Positions 1 through 5,924 of a stretch of DNA of 7,354 nucleotides are shown here, in pieces. This stretch comes from an uncultured Streptococcus sp. Its GTDB lineage: Bacteria; Bacillota; Bacilli; Lactobacillales; Streptococcaceae. Where the stretch lies: contig CAKPXD010000071.1 in assembly GCA_934201655.1 (NCBI GenBank), forward strand, positions 1 through 7,354. The letters run 5' to 3'. Within the stretch, counting starts at the first letter, position 1. Each line of letters starts with the position of its first letter. Position numbers and translations under genes: made by a program. The notes under the pieces are model-generated. The model worked only from the letters and a program-made list of their open reading frames with translations. It made no database searches and was not told the origin of the DNA.

Positions 1-76
1 AGAGAGGGATTCGAACCCCCGAACCCGAAGGAGCGGATTTACAGTCCGCCGCGTTTAGCCTCTTCGCTATCTCTCC
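1..76 (-). tRNA. tRNA-Tyr (anticodon GUA), 3' end cut by window edge
   Basis: This is a class II tRNA that delivers tyrosine to UAU and UAC codons. On the minus strand the acceptor 5' half GGAGAGA starts at 76. The anticodon stem-loop reads GCGGA-CTGTAAA-TCCGC, with anticodon GTA at 42-40. A long variable arm built around CCTTCGG follows, as expected for bacterial tRNA-Tyr. The T arm is GGGGG-TTCGAAT-CCCTC. Only TCT of the 3' acceptor strand lies inside the window, so about four acceptor bases and the discriminator base (CCA not counted) fall beyond position 1, giving a mature length near 81. It has its own promoter just upstream and lies directly behind the DUF2969 gene. Other tRNA genes may follow beyond the edge, but that cannot be seen here. 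Confidence 0.96.
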
Positions 77-93
77 GACAATCAACGAAATCT

Positions 94-122
94 ATTATAT
101 CATGAAAATTTGCAAAAAACAA
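94..122 (-). promoter_or_regulatory. Sigma-A promoter of tRNA-Tyr
   Basis: On the minus strand the -35 box is TTGTTT (122-117). A 17-base spacer follows, then a perfect -10 box TATAAT (99-94). The -10 is preceded by TG one base away (TGATATAAT), an extended -10. Transcription would start near 87, leaving a leader of about 11 bases before the mature tRNA at 76. The -35 lies only three bases beyond the DUF2969 stop codon. The match is strong for a stable-RNA promoter. Confidence 0.85.
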
Positions 123-125
123 GCA

Positions 126-356
126 TTATTTTGCTAAATTATAGTTCTCAATCAATATTTCCACAGCTTTTTCAAGATTTTTGTAAAAACTATCGACATT
201 TCCATTCTTTATGATTGCAAATTGGTCATCTAGTTCGGCAATTTCACCGATTAATTTTTTACCAATCATTAAAGTATAACCATCGTACTTATCTTTTCCA
301 ACTACTACTTTAGCATCTGACAATTGAATCTCAATTTTTTTATCTTTTTTACTCAT
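126..356 (-). CDS. DUF2969 family small protein, function unknown
   Basis: This 76-residue protein is recognised as the DUF2969 type, a small family of streptococci and other lactic acid bacteria with no assigned function. It has a lysine-rich N-terminus (MSKKDKKIEI), a probable compact beta-rich middle with GKKLIGEIAELDDQFAII at about residues 32-49, and a helical C-terminus (about residues 55-75). There is no signal peptide or membrane segment, so it is presumably cytoplasmic. The start ATG (356-354) is supported by AGAGG at 367-363, six bases upstream. It has its own promoter (TTGCTA/TAAAAT) right behind the pcp terminator, so it is a separate unit from pcp. No clear terminator separates it from tRNA-Tyr, so read-through into the tRNA is likely. 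Family assignment is from memory of the sequence type; the role is unknown. Confidence 0.85.
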   Translation of the reverse strand: MSKKDKKIEIQLSDAKVVVGKDKYDGYTLMIGKKLIGEIAELDDQFAIIKNGNVDSFYKNLEKAVEILIENYNLAK

Positions 357-380
357 ACCATACCTCTTTTCACTTTATCT

Positions 381-409
381 ATTTTACAAGAAATTCCCTA
401 ATCTAGCAA
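381..409 (-). promoter_or_regulatory. Promoter of the DUF2969 gene
   Basis: On the minus strand the -35 box is TTGCTA (409-404). A 17-base spacer follows, then the -10 box TAAAAT (386-381). Initiation near 374 would give a leader of about 18 bases before the ATG at 356, just enough to hold the ribosome binding site at 367-363. The -35 begins one base after the T tract of the pcp terminator, so one unit ends where the next begins. Confidence 0.7.
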
Positions 410-410
410 G

Positions 411-448
411 AAAAAACTCTCTATCATGCTTATCTTGACAGAGAGTTT
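411..448 (-). terminator. Intrinsic terminator after pcp
   Basis: On the minus strand AAACTCTCT (448-440 as read from that strand) and AGAGAGTTT (422-414) form a perfect nine-base-pair stem around a 17-base loop. The stem runs directly into TTTTTT (416-411), partly shared with its last A-U pairs. It starts 32 bases past the pcp stop codon. The stem is moderate (six core pairs CTCTCT/AGAGAG plus three A-U pairs), and the loop is long but can form a few inner pairs. No T tract follows the stem immediately on the plus strand, so it acts on minus-strand transcripts. It marks the end of the ilvE-to-pcp unit. Confidence 0.8.
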
Positions 449-480
449 AAGGAATATTTTTTAATTTGAAAATTGAATTA

Positions 481-1125
481 TTAGTGAGTCGCCCCTCCGA
501 CCAATTTCAAATCTTTATCTTTATGGTCCACGATAGCACCAATAGCAGCTTCGATGCCTCGGACAATATCTCTTAAGCACATGGATGCAGTATTAGGCTT
601 ATTTACCACTTGTTCTGTCATATAGGGAATATGCATAAAACCTGCCCTCATATTGGGAAATTTCTTATCCGCTAAATAGAGAGCCTGATACATCAGATGA
701 TTGCAAACAAAGGTTCCAGCTGTATTGGATACTGAAGCTGGTAGCCCTTCCTCTTTTATGGCTTGTACCATTGCTTTGATAGGGAGTGTGCTAAAGTAGG
801 CAGCTTCTCCATCAAGGCGAATGGGAGTGTCAATCGGTTGATTTCCTTGGTTATCTGGAATTCTAGCATCATCTTGATTGATAGCAACTCTTTCAGGAGT
901 TAAACTCGCTCTTCCTCCTGCTTGTCCAATGCAAAGCACAACATCTGGATGGTATCGATTTATTTCTGCTTCTAAAACCTCTGCTGATTTATAAAAGACT
1001 GTTGGGATTTCTACCCAATGAAGCTCTGCACCATTGATTTCAGACGGTAATGATTTAACTGCTTCTAGAGCTGGATTGACCTTTTCACCACCAAAAGGAT
1101 CAAATCCTGTAACTAATATTTTCAT
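481..1125 (-). CDS. pcp: Pyrrolidone-carboxylate peptidase (pyroglutamyl peptidase I)
   Basis: This cytoplasmic cysteine peptidase of family C15 removes N-terminal pyroglutamate (5-oxoproline) from peptides. At 214 residues it is the usual full length. It starts with the family's [13 protein letters not shown]. The catalytic triad is visible: Glu78 in LTPERVAIN, Cys141 in [10 protein letters not shown] and His165 in FMHIPY. The spacing (63 and 24 residues) equals that of the well-studied Bacillus enzyme triad (Glu81, Cys144, His168). The start ATG at 1125-1123 has AAGGA at 1136-1132, six bases away. The gene begins 13 bases after the DUF979 stop, so its ribosome binding site lies in that short gap and co-transcription is expected. 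A terminator follows it. Being last after two putative 5-oxoproline transport subunits fits a pyroglutamyl-peptide pathway. No key residue is missing. Confidence 0.97.
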   Translation of the reverse strand: MKILVTGFDPFGGEKVNPALEAVKSLPSEINGAELHWVEIPTVFYKSAEVLEAEINRYHPDVVLCIGQAGGRASLTPERVAINQDDARIPDNQGNQPIDTPIRLDGEAAYFSTLPIKAMVQAIKEEGLPASVSNTAGTFVCNHLMYQALYLADKKFPNMRAGFMHIPYMTEQVVNKPNTASMCLRDIVRGIEAAIGAIVDHKDKDLKLVGGATH

Positions 1126-1138
1126 TTTATTTCCTTTA

Positions 1139-2062
1139 CTAAAATGCCAAAAAGTACATCAGAAATACATGTATGACAATCATGACAATAGCTACTCCTA
1201 CTTGTGCTTTGATAACGCCATTTGGATCTTTCATATCCAAAAGGGCTACAGGTAGAGTATTGAAATTGGCAGCCATTGGGGTTAATAGAGTCCCACAACA
1301 ACCTGCTGTCATAGCAAGAGCACCCGCCACGATTGGATCTGCTCCCAAGGAAAATACAAAGGGAACACCAATTCCAGCAGTAATGACAGTAAAGGCCGCA
1401 AAGGCATTCCCCATAATCATTGAAAATAGAACCATTCCCAACACATAAGCCACTACACCCATCAACCGACTCCCCGAAGGCACAAAACCACTTATCAGAT
1501 GTGACATTAAATCTCCAACTCCAGCTACAGTAAAAATAGCCCCCAAAGCTCCTAAAAGTTGGGGAACAATCCCACTAGTTGAGACTTGCTGAACCATGCG
1601 ATTGTTTTCTGATAATAAGCTTTTAGGAGAACTCTTAGTAATCAATAAAAGAGAAATGGTTGCTAAAAATGCTGCAAGACTGATAGCAATCTTACTAAAC
1701 TCTGGGATCATTTTTGCTAATACTAAAGCGATTAAAGCCATCAACATGACTGGAATAAAAATTTTATTCTTCAACCGTTTAGCTTCAATATTTGCCTTGA
1801 CTTCATCCAGAGACGGTAAGGTTCCGATACGAACCTGTTTAAAGAGCGTTAGTAGGGCTAAGAGCACTACGATAACTCCAATACAGATAGATGGTAGATA
1901 GGAACCACCAATAAAACTGATTCCCAATAAAGCCCAAAACCCAGCTGTTCCATATCGAACTGGGTTTGTTTTGTCTTTATAGCTACAGTAGGCCGTGTGA
2001 AGAAATTGACAACCAATCACAATATAGGTTAACTCTAATAACTGTCTTGCTAGATTGGTCAT
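1139..2062 (-). CDS. DUF979 membrane protein, putative 5-oxoproline transporter subunit
   Basis: This 307-residue polytopic membrane protein is recognised as the DUF979 type. Hydrophobic segments lie at about residues 10-25, 41-55, 57-75, 101-117, 123-141, 165-185, 200-225, 226-250 and 286-306. A charged cytoplasmic-type loop with [16 protein letters not shown] lies near 85-100. The region [18 protein letters not shown] (251-268) looks like a conserved substrate or ion site of secondary transporters, a resemblance noted by eye. Related genomes place DUF969 and DUF979 genes together, and they are annotated there as two subunits of a 5-oxoproline transporter, from gene clustering with pyroglutamate metabolism. 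The next gene being pcp fits this. Its ATG overlaps the DUF969 stop codon (ATGA, 2062-2059), so translation is probably coupled. AAGGA at 2075-2071 provides the ribosome site. Substrate and direction of transport are inferred, not shown. Confidence 0.85.
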   Translation of the reverse strand: MTNLARQLLELTYIVIGCQFLHTAYCSYKDKTNPVRYGTAGFWALLGISFIGGSYLPSICIGVIVVLLALLTLFKQVRIGTLPSLDEVKANIEAKRLKNKIFIPVMLMALIALVLAKMIPEFSKIAISLAAFLATISLLLITKSSPKSLLSENNRMVQQVSTSGIVPQLLGALGAIFTVAGVGDLMSHLISGFVPSGSRLMGVVAYVLGMVLFSMIMGNAFAAFTVITAGIGVPFVFSLGADPIVAGALAMTAGCCGTLLTPMAANFNTLPVALLDMKDPNGVIKAQVGVAIVMIVIHVFLMYFLAF

Positions 2063-2748
2063 TCTTCTTTTCCTTTACTAAGCTTATTCGCTAGCAATTT
2101 TCTATCAAATAAGTAATTGTACAGCCCTACCACAAGTAGAGCAACTCCTGCAACAATAAGAGAAGCCGAAGCGATCCCTGCATAATTACTTTCGTAACCT
2201 AATTGGTCCAGAGTGCCCCCAACTAAGAGGACACCACCTGCACCAACGAAAGTATTCTGAGCAAAGAAATTTGCAAAATTATCATTTGCTGCTGCACGCG
2301 CTTTTAGCGCTTCGCTCTCCTGCTCCGTTAATTTTCTACCTAATTGTGACTCTGCCGCTGCTTGTCCCATGGGTTGAACCAGAGGCCTCACAAACTGCGG
2401 CTGTCCTCCTAGACGAATGGCAAAGAACCCGTCGAGTTCCCGAAAAAAGAAATAAATAGTATAAAAACTTCCTACGGTCAGCCCTTTAATCTTTTGAATC
2501 AAGTCAATTGAACGTTGCTTGAGTCCAAAAGTTTCAGATAAACCAACCAAGGGCAAGGTTACCATAAAAATTGTAAGAACTCGTTGATTGCTAAATTCTC
2601 TTCCTAAAATTTCCAAGAACTCAACAAGAGAAACTCCAGAAACTAGAGCTGTAACTAAACTAGCTAAGACTACCGTTGCGATGGTATCTAATTTATAGAT
2701 AAAACCAATCACAATGATAACTATCCCTATTAGTTTAATCCATTCCAT
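2059..2748 (-). CDS. DUF969 membrane protein, putative 5-oxoproline transporter subunit
   Basis: This 229-residue integral membrane protein of the DUF969 type is the usual partner of DUF979. Membrane segments are seen at about residues 4-18, 22-42, 58-72, 92-104 and 193-211, with a possible half-buried stretch at 168-180. The middle holds two strongly patterned motifs likely to be conserved: LGGQPQFVRPLVQPM (113-127) and NDNFANFFAQNTFVGAGG (155-172). Between them lies a charged stretch (about 133-152) that is probably cytoplasmic. The protein ends in a basic and acidic tail (KLSKGKEE). The ATG at 2748-2746 is preceded by AAAGGGG (2760-2754), a weaker ribosome site than its neighbours have. 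The gene lies 34 bases after the peptide-binding lipoprotein gene with no terminator between. Pairing with DUF979 and pcp suggests transport of 5-oxoproline, an inference from gene neighbourhood. Confidence 0.85.
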   Translation of the reverse strand: MEWIKLIGIVIIVIGFIYKLDTIATVVLASLVTALVSGVSLVEFLEILGREFSNQRVLTIFMVTLPLVGLSETFGLKQRSIDLIQKIKGLTVGSFYTIYFFFRELDGFFAIRLGGQPQFVRPLVQPMGQAAAESQLGRKLTEQESEALKARAAANDNFANFFAQNTFVGAGGVLLVGGTLDQLGYESNYAGIASASLIVAGVALLVVGLYNYLFDRKLLANKLSKGKEE

Positions 2749-2782
2749 ATAGGCCCCTTTATTCCAAAAATACTAGTCTGTT

Positions 2783-4750
2783 TTATTTGACATGACTTTC
2801 TAGCTCTTTTTGGTATTTACTGTTTGATTCCAATTTTTCTTTTTGCCATTTTTCAAGAGCTGCTTGATATTCTTTAGCAGTTACAATTTCTTTTTGCAAT
2901 TTCATTCCCTTGAAGATATATGGATCACCCTTAATACCTACTTGTGAGTATGGTTTAGAGAATGGAACGACGTTGCTGACAACTGGTGAGCCACCTGATG
3001 AAGCTGTTGGCATCAAGAGAGAACTATCAGTGAGCCATGCTTGAGCCTTAGCATATTTTTCATATCTCTTGTCCAAATCGTTTGTCTCAGAAACTGCATC
3101 ATCCAAGAGTTTCTTGTATTCATCCAGACCAAGTTGAGCTACTACTTCCTTGTCTTTACCTTTCGTAATACCAAGGTGTTTCATAGCAGAACCAGTCTTA
3201 GGATCCATGATATTAAGATAACTTGCTGGGTCTTGGTAGCTTGGAGCCCATCCAGTACTGTTCAAGTCATAGTCTTTTTGTGCTGGAACACGCGCTTGCG
3301 ATGTAATGCTTTCCTTTTCGTTATCGGTCATCTGAAGGACATCGATCACGACATTTTCAGAACCAAGAGTTGACTCGATTGATTGTTTGAAGGAATTGCT
3401 TTGTTGAACAGCAATGGTATCTGTCTGTTCAACTGGGACATCCAAGTGAATTGGGAAGGTTACACCTTTTGCTTCCAATTCTTTCTTAGCTTTCTCAAAT
3501 GAAGCCTTAGCTTTGTCAGGATTGTAGATAGTATCTTTTCCGTCTACAAGCTCAACGCCTTTCCATTGGTCTCCATAGTTGACCAATTCTGCTTGAGCGA
3601 TATCACCAAAGTTTTTACCGCCAGACTGTACAAAGTTATCTGGAACTAGACTGTTACGAATAATCTTGTCCGCACCATCTTCACCATTGAGCTGTGCAGC
3701 ATATGAATGACGGTTGAAGGCAAAGTTGATGGCTTGACGGAAGTCCTTGTTCAACATCGCTTCTTTTGTAGAAGTTTTCTGTTCTTCACTTGTTTTCGCA
3801 GTCTTATTGTAAGATTGACGGTTTACGTTAAAGGTAAAGTAATAACTAGTTGAATCCTGTGGACTGTATGTGATTTTATCTCCGTATTGTTCCAATGTAG
3901 AAGCAAAGTTTGAGCTACTTGGGAAGATACGAGCAGTTGTATAAACACCTGAAGAGAAGCTACGGATTAATGATTCTTGGTCTGAACCATCATAGTAGGT
4001 CAATTTTACTTTCTCAATTTTAACCTTCTCTTTATCCCAATAATTTGGGTTCTTTTCGTATTCGATTAAAGATTTTGAAGTCAATGTCTTCAGGATATAC
4101 GGACCGTTATAAAGAATTCCAGATGGACTTACTGCTCCGTAGTTCTTACCTGAAGCTTTGAGGAATTCCTCGTTTACCGGCAACATGGTTGCTGAAGTCA
4201 CTTTCGAATTCCAGAAACTTTCAGGTGCATTAAGAGTATACTGGACTGTGTAGTCATCCAATGCCTTAACCCCAACTGTAGAGAAGTCATTAGTCTCACC
4301 AGTCATATATTCATTCAAGCCCTTAATGGAGTTTTGAATAAGAGTGACACCGTCTGATTTACCATCTGCTACGTGTTTTAGTCCTGTAACAAAGTCATGC
4401 GCTGTTACTTCAGCGTATTCTTCACCCTCTGAGGTATACCATTTAACCCCTTTACGAAGTTTGTAAGTATAAGTCAAACCGTCTTGTGAGACACTCCAAT
4501 CCTCAGCTAGTGAAGGAATCAAATTCCCATATTCATCGTTTTCCAACAAACCATCAACGACGTTACCAATAATATCCGTTGTTGAAGTACGAGTTGCGAT
4601 ACTGTAGTCCAAAGATGATGGGTCTACTCCATAGACATAAGAGAAGGTTGTAGGTGCATCTGCTTCCTTATCAGCTTTACCACAAGCCACAAGAAGAACT
4701 GCTGTACTCAGGACCACTCCTGCTGTTAACATCCACTTTTTCGTTTTCAT
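2783..4750 (-). CDS. Oligopeptide-binding lipoprotein, AmiA/AliA/AliB-like (SBP family 5)
   Basis: This 655-residue extracellular peptide receptor is anchored by lipid to the outer face of the membrane. The N-terminus is a lipoprotein signal: MKTKK, a hydrophobic core (about 7-20) and lipobox LVAC with the lipidated Cys23. Family-5 solute-binding features follow: the YTYKLRKGVKWYTSEG stretch (94-109), NGPYIL (215-220) with NPNYWD (234-239), DFRQAINFAFNR (336-347) and GWAPSYQDPASYLN (500-513). The Lys/Glu-rich C-terminal helix (about 625-655) resembles AliA and AliB tails. Length matches AmiA, AliA and AliB (about 650-660). No permease or ATPase gene lies beside it, so it probably feeds the Ami permease encoded elsewhere, as AliA and AliB do. 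The ATG at 4750-4748 has a strong AAAGGAG at 4763-4757. It follows ilvE by 21 bases. The frame is intact throughout. Peptide preference cannot be read from the sequence; the neighbours hint at pyroglutamyl peptides. Confidence 0.93.
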   Translation of the reverse strand: MKTKKWMLTAGVVLSTAVLLVACGKADKEADAPTTFSYVYGVDPSSLDYSIATRTSTTDIIGNVVDGLLENDEYGNLIPSLAEDWSVSQDGLTYTYKLRKGVKWYTSEGEEYAEVTAHDFVTGLKHVADGKSDGVTLIQNSIKGLNEYMTGETNDFSTVGVKALDDYTVQYTLNAPESFWNSKVTSATMLPVNEEFLKASGKNYGAVSPSGILYNGPYILKTLTSKSLIEYEKNPNYWDKEKVKIEKVKLTYYDGSDQESLIRSFSSGVYTTARIFPSSSNFASTLEQYGDKITYSPQDSTSYYFTFNVNRQSYNKTAKTSEEQKTSTKEAMLNKDFRQAINFAFNRHSYAAQLNGEDGADKIIRNSLVPDNFVQSGGKNFGDIAQAELVNYGDQWKGVELVDGKDTIYNPDKAKASFEKAKKELEAKGVTFPIHLDVPVEQTDTIAVQQSNSFKQSIESTLGSENVVIDVLQMTDNEKESITSQARVPAQKDYDLNSTGWAPSYQDPASYLNIMDPKTGSAMKHLGITKGKDKEVVAQLGLDEYKKLLDDAVSETNDLDKRYEKYAKAQAWLTDSSLLMPTASSGGSPVVSNVVPFSKPYSQVGIKGDPYIFKGMKLQKEIVTAKEYQAALEKWQKEKLESNSKYQKELESHVK

Positions 4751-4771
4751 AAAGATCTCCTTTAATAATGT

Positions 4772-5794
4772 TTAATCTACTTTTACAATCCAGCCTTCTG
4801 GTGCTTCAATGTCACCAAATTGGATACCTGTCAATTCATCGTATAGTTTACGAGTCACTGGACCAACCTCTGTTTCACTGTAGAAAACATGGAAATCATC
4901 ACCGTGTTGGATTCCCCCAATAGGTGAGATTACTGCTGCTGTTCCACAGGCACCTGCTTCTACAAATCGATCCAGACTATCAATTGGTACATCTCCCTCA
5001 ACAGGCTTCAAGCCCAATCGATGCTCTGCCAAGTAAAGTAATGAGTACTTGGTAATAGATGGCAAGATTGATGGACTCAATGGCGTTACAAACTCATTAT
5101 CAGCTGTAATCCCAAAGAAGTTTGCTGAACCTACCTCTTCAATCTTGGTGTGAGTTGATGGGTCTAGATAAATAACATCTGAGAAATGACGGGATTTAGC
5201 CACTTTTCCTGGCAAAAGACTAGCGGCATAGTTCCCACCGACCTTGGCAGCTCCTGTTCCATTTGGTGCAGCACGGTCATACTCTTCTTGAATCAAGAAG
5301 TTTGTTGGAACCAATCCACCCTTAAAGTAATTTCCAACTGGCATAGCAAAGATTGTAAAAATATACTCCTCTGCTGGTTTTACCCCGATGATATCTCCGA
5401 CACCAATCAAGAGCGGACGAAGATAAAGGGTTCCACCAGTTCCGTAAGGTGGTACGTATTCTTCATTAGCACGAACAACTGCTTTACAAGCCTCTACAAA
5501 CATTTCTGTTGGAACTTGTGGCATCAAGAGACGATCACAGGTACGTTGCAGACGTTTAGCATTTTCATCTGGACGGAAGAGTTGAATACTACCATCCTTT
5601 GTACGATAGGCTTTCAATCCTTCAAACGCTTGCTGTCCATAGTGAAGGCTTGGAGATGATTCTGAAATATGCAAGGTTGCATCTTCTGTTAATTCTCCCT
5701 GATTCCATTGTCCATTTTGAAAATGAGCAATGTAACGATAAGGTAATTTCATATAGGCAAAACCGAGATTTTCCCAATCAATTGCAACTGTCAT
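4772..5794 (-). CDS. ilvE: Branched-chain amino acid aminotransferase
   Basis: This cytoplasmic PLP enzyme interconverts leucine, isoleucine and valine with their 2-keto acids, using glutamate and 2-oxoglutarate. It is a fold-type IV (class IV) aminotransferase of 340 residues, of the group that resembles eukaryotic BCATs. Visible landmarks are QAFEGLKAYR (55-64), the PLP-binding Lys184 in GTGAAKVGGNYA, the class IV signature EEVGSANFFGIT (219-230), and GACGTAAVISPIGG (281-294) for cofactor phosphate and substrate. The start is ATG 5794-5792 (MTVAIDWENLGF), with AAAGGAG at 5807-5801 six bases upstream. The open frame continues eight codons to a TTG at 5818, but that start has no ribosome site and would sit almost at the predicted transcript start. 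It is first in the five-gene run and preceded by a promoter and a perfect CodY box, so it is expected to respond to branched-chain amino acid supply. Confidence 0.96.
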   Translation of the reverse strand: MTVAIDWENLGFAYMKLPYRYIAHFQNGQWNQGELTEDATLHISESSPSLHYGQQAFEGLKAYRTKDGSIQLFRPDENAKRLQRTCDRLLMPQVPTEMFVEACKAVVRANEEYVPPYGTGGTLYLRPLLIGVGDIIGVKPAEEYIFTIFAMPVGNYFKGGLVPTNFLIQEEYDRAAPNGTGAAKVGGNYAASLLPGKVAKSRHFSDVIYLDPSTHTKIEEVGSANFFGITADNEFVTPLSPSILPSITKYSLLYLAEHRLGLKPVEGDVPIDSLDRFVEAGACGTAAVISPIGGIQHGDDFHVFYSETEVGPVTRKLYDELTGIQFGDIEAPEGWIVKVD

Positions 5795-5800
5795 ATTTTT

Positions 5801-5807
5801 CTCCTTT
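5801..5807 (-). promoter_or_regulatory. Ribosome binding site fixing the ilvE start
   Basis: AAAGGAG on the minus strand ends six bases before ATG 5794. It decides between this ATG and the in-frame TTG at 5818, which lies upstream of the site and has no Shine-Dalgarno sequence of its own. Confidence 0.9.
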
Positions 5808-5831
5808 ATTCTAATCAAAACTATGTGTTCT

Positions 5832-5859
5832 ATTCTACACTATTCTCCTAAAAATTCAA
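5832..5859 (-). promoter_or_regulatory. Promoter of ilvE and the downstream genes
   Basis: On the minus strand the -35 box is TTGAAT (5859-5854). A 16-base spacer follows, then the -10 box TAGAAT (5837-5832). Initiation near 5825 would leave a leader of about 30 bases, too short for a T-box riboswitch or an attenuator. It is the best match in the gap between the parC terminator and ilvE, and no other promoter was found before the DUF2969 gene. Confidence 0.65.
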
Positions 5860-5870
5860 GTATTATTTGT

Positions 5871-5885
5871 AATTTTCTGAAAATT
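5871..5885. promoter_or_regulatory. CodY box, perfect 15/15 match
   Basis: The 15-base palindrome AATTTTCTGAAAATT matches the CodY consensus AATTTTCWGAAAATT at every position. CodY is the global regulator of low-GC Gram-positives that binds such sites when branched-chain amino acids (and in some species GTP) are plentiful. The box lies about 11 bases upstream of the predicted -35 of ilvE, roughly 46 to 60 bases before the predicted start of transcription. Repression of ilvE and the genes behind it is expected from what is known of CodY targets. The position also leaves room for a second, unrecognised promoter closer to the box. Confidence 0.88.
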
Positions 5886-5893
5886 TTACTTAT

Positions 5894-5920
5894 AAAAAAT
5901 CAGTCACTAGGACTGATTTT
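5894..5920 (-). terminator. Intrinsic terminator after parC
   Basis: AAAATCAGTC (5896-5905) and GACTGATTTT (5911-5920) form a perfect ten-base-pair hairpin with a five-base loop. On the minus strand it is followed by a T tract (TTTTTT at 5899-5894, partly in the stem) and then ATAAG. It begins four bases past the parC stop codon. It separates parC from the ilvE unit, although the flanking A tract could let it stop plus-strand transcription too. Confidence 0.92.
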
Positions 5921-5924
5921 CTTA

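Noticed and set aside
112..134. Hairpin GCAAAA/TTTTGC around the DUF2969 stop codon as a terminator
   Set aside because: The stem has only two G-C pairs, the loop is 11 bases, and no clean T tract follows on the minus strand (it reads AAATTTT). It overlaps the tRNA -35 box and looks like chance A/T richness.
457..474. Second CodY-like site near AATTTGAAAATT after pcp
   Set aside because: Aligned to the 15-base consensus it has about five mismatches, and it lies between a gene end and a terminator, where regulation of initiation is unlikely.
1034..1901. Plus-strand open frames opposite pcp and the DUF979 gene
   Set aside because: They are antisense to clear coding regions, have no convincing ribosome sites or promoters, and resemble no known protein.
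2749..2782. Separate promoter for DUF969 between it and the lipoprotein gene
   Set aside because: A TAGTAT at 2775-2770 could serve as a -10, but the base run 17 upstream (AAGTCA) is a poor -35, so co-transcription from ilvE is the simpler reading.
5186..5814. Plus-strand open frames opposite ilvE
   Set aside because: They are rich in Cys, Trp, Ser and Thr as expected for antisense readings, overlap a well-conserved gene and lack start signals.
5795..5818. N-terminal extension of IlvE by eight residues from a TTG at 5818
   Set aside because: No ribosome site precedes the TTG, it lies almost at the predicted transcript start, and a strong AAAGGAG sits correctly before ATG 5794, which yields the usual 340-residue protein.
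5795..5924. T-box riboswitch or attenuator upstream of ilvE
   Set aside because: The predicted leader is only about 30 bases, no T-box motif is present, and the only hairpin in the gap is the parC terminator upstream of the ilvE promoter.
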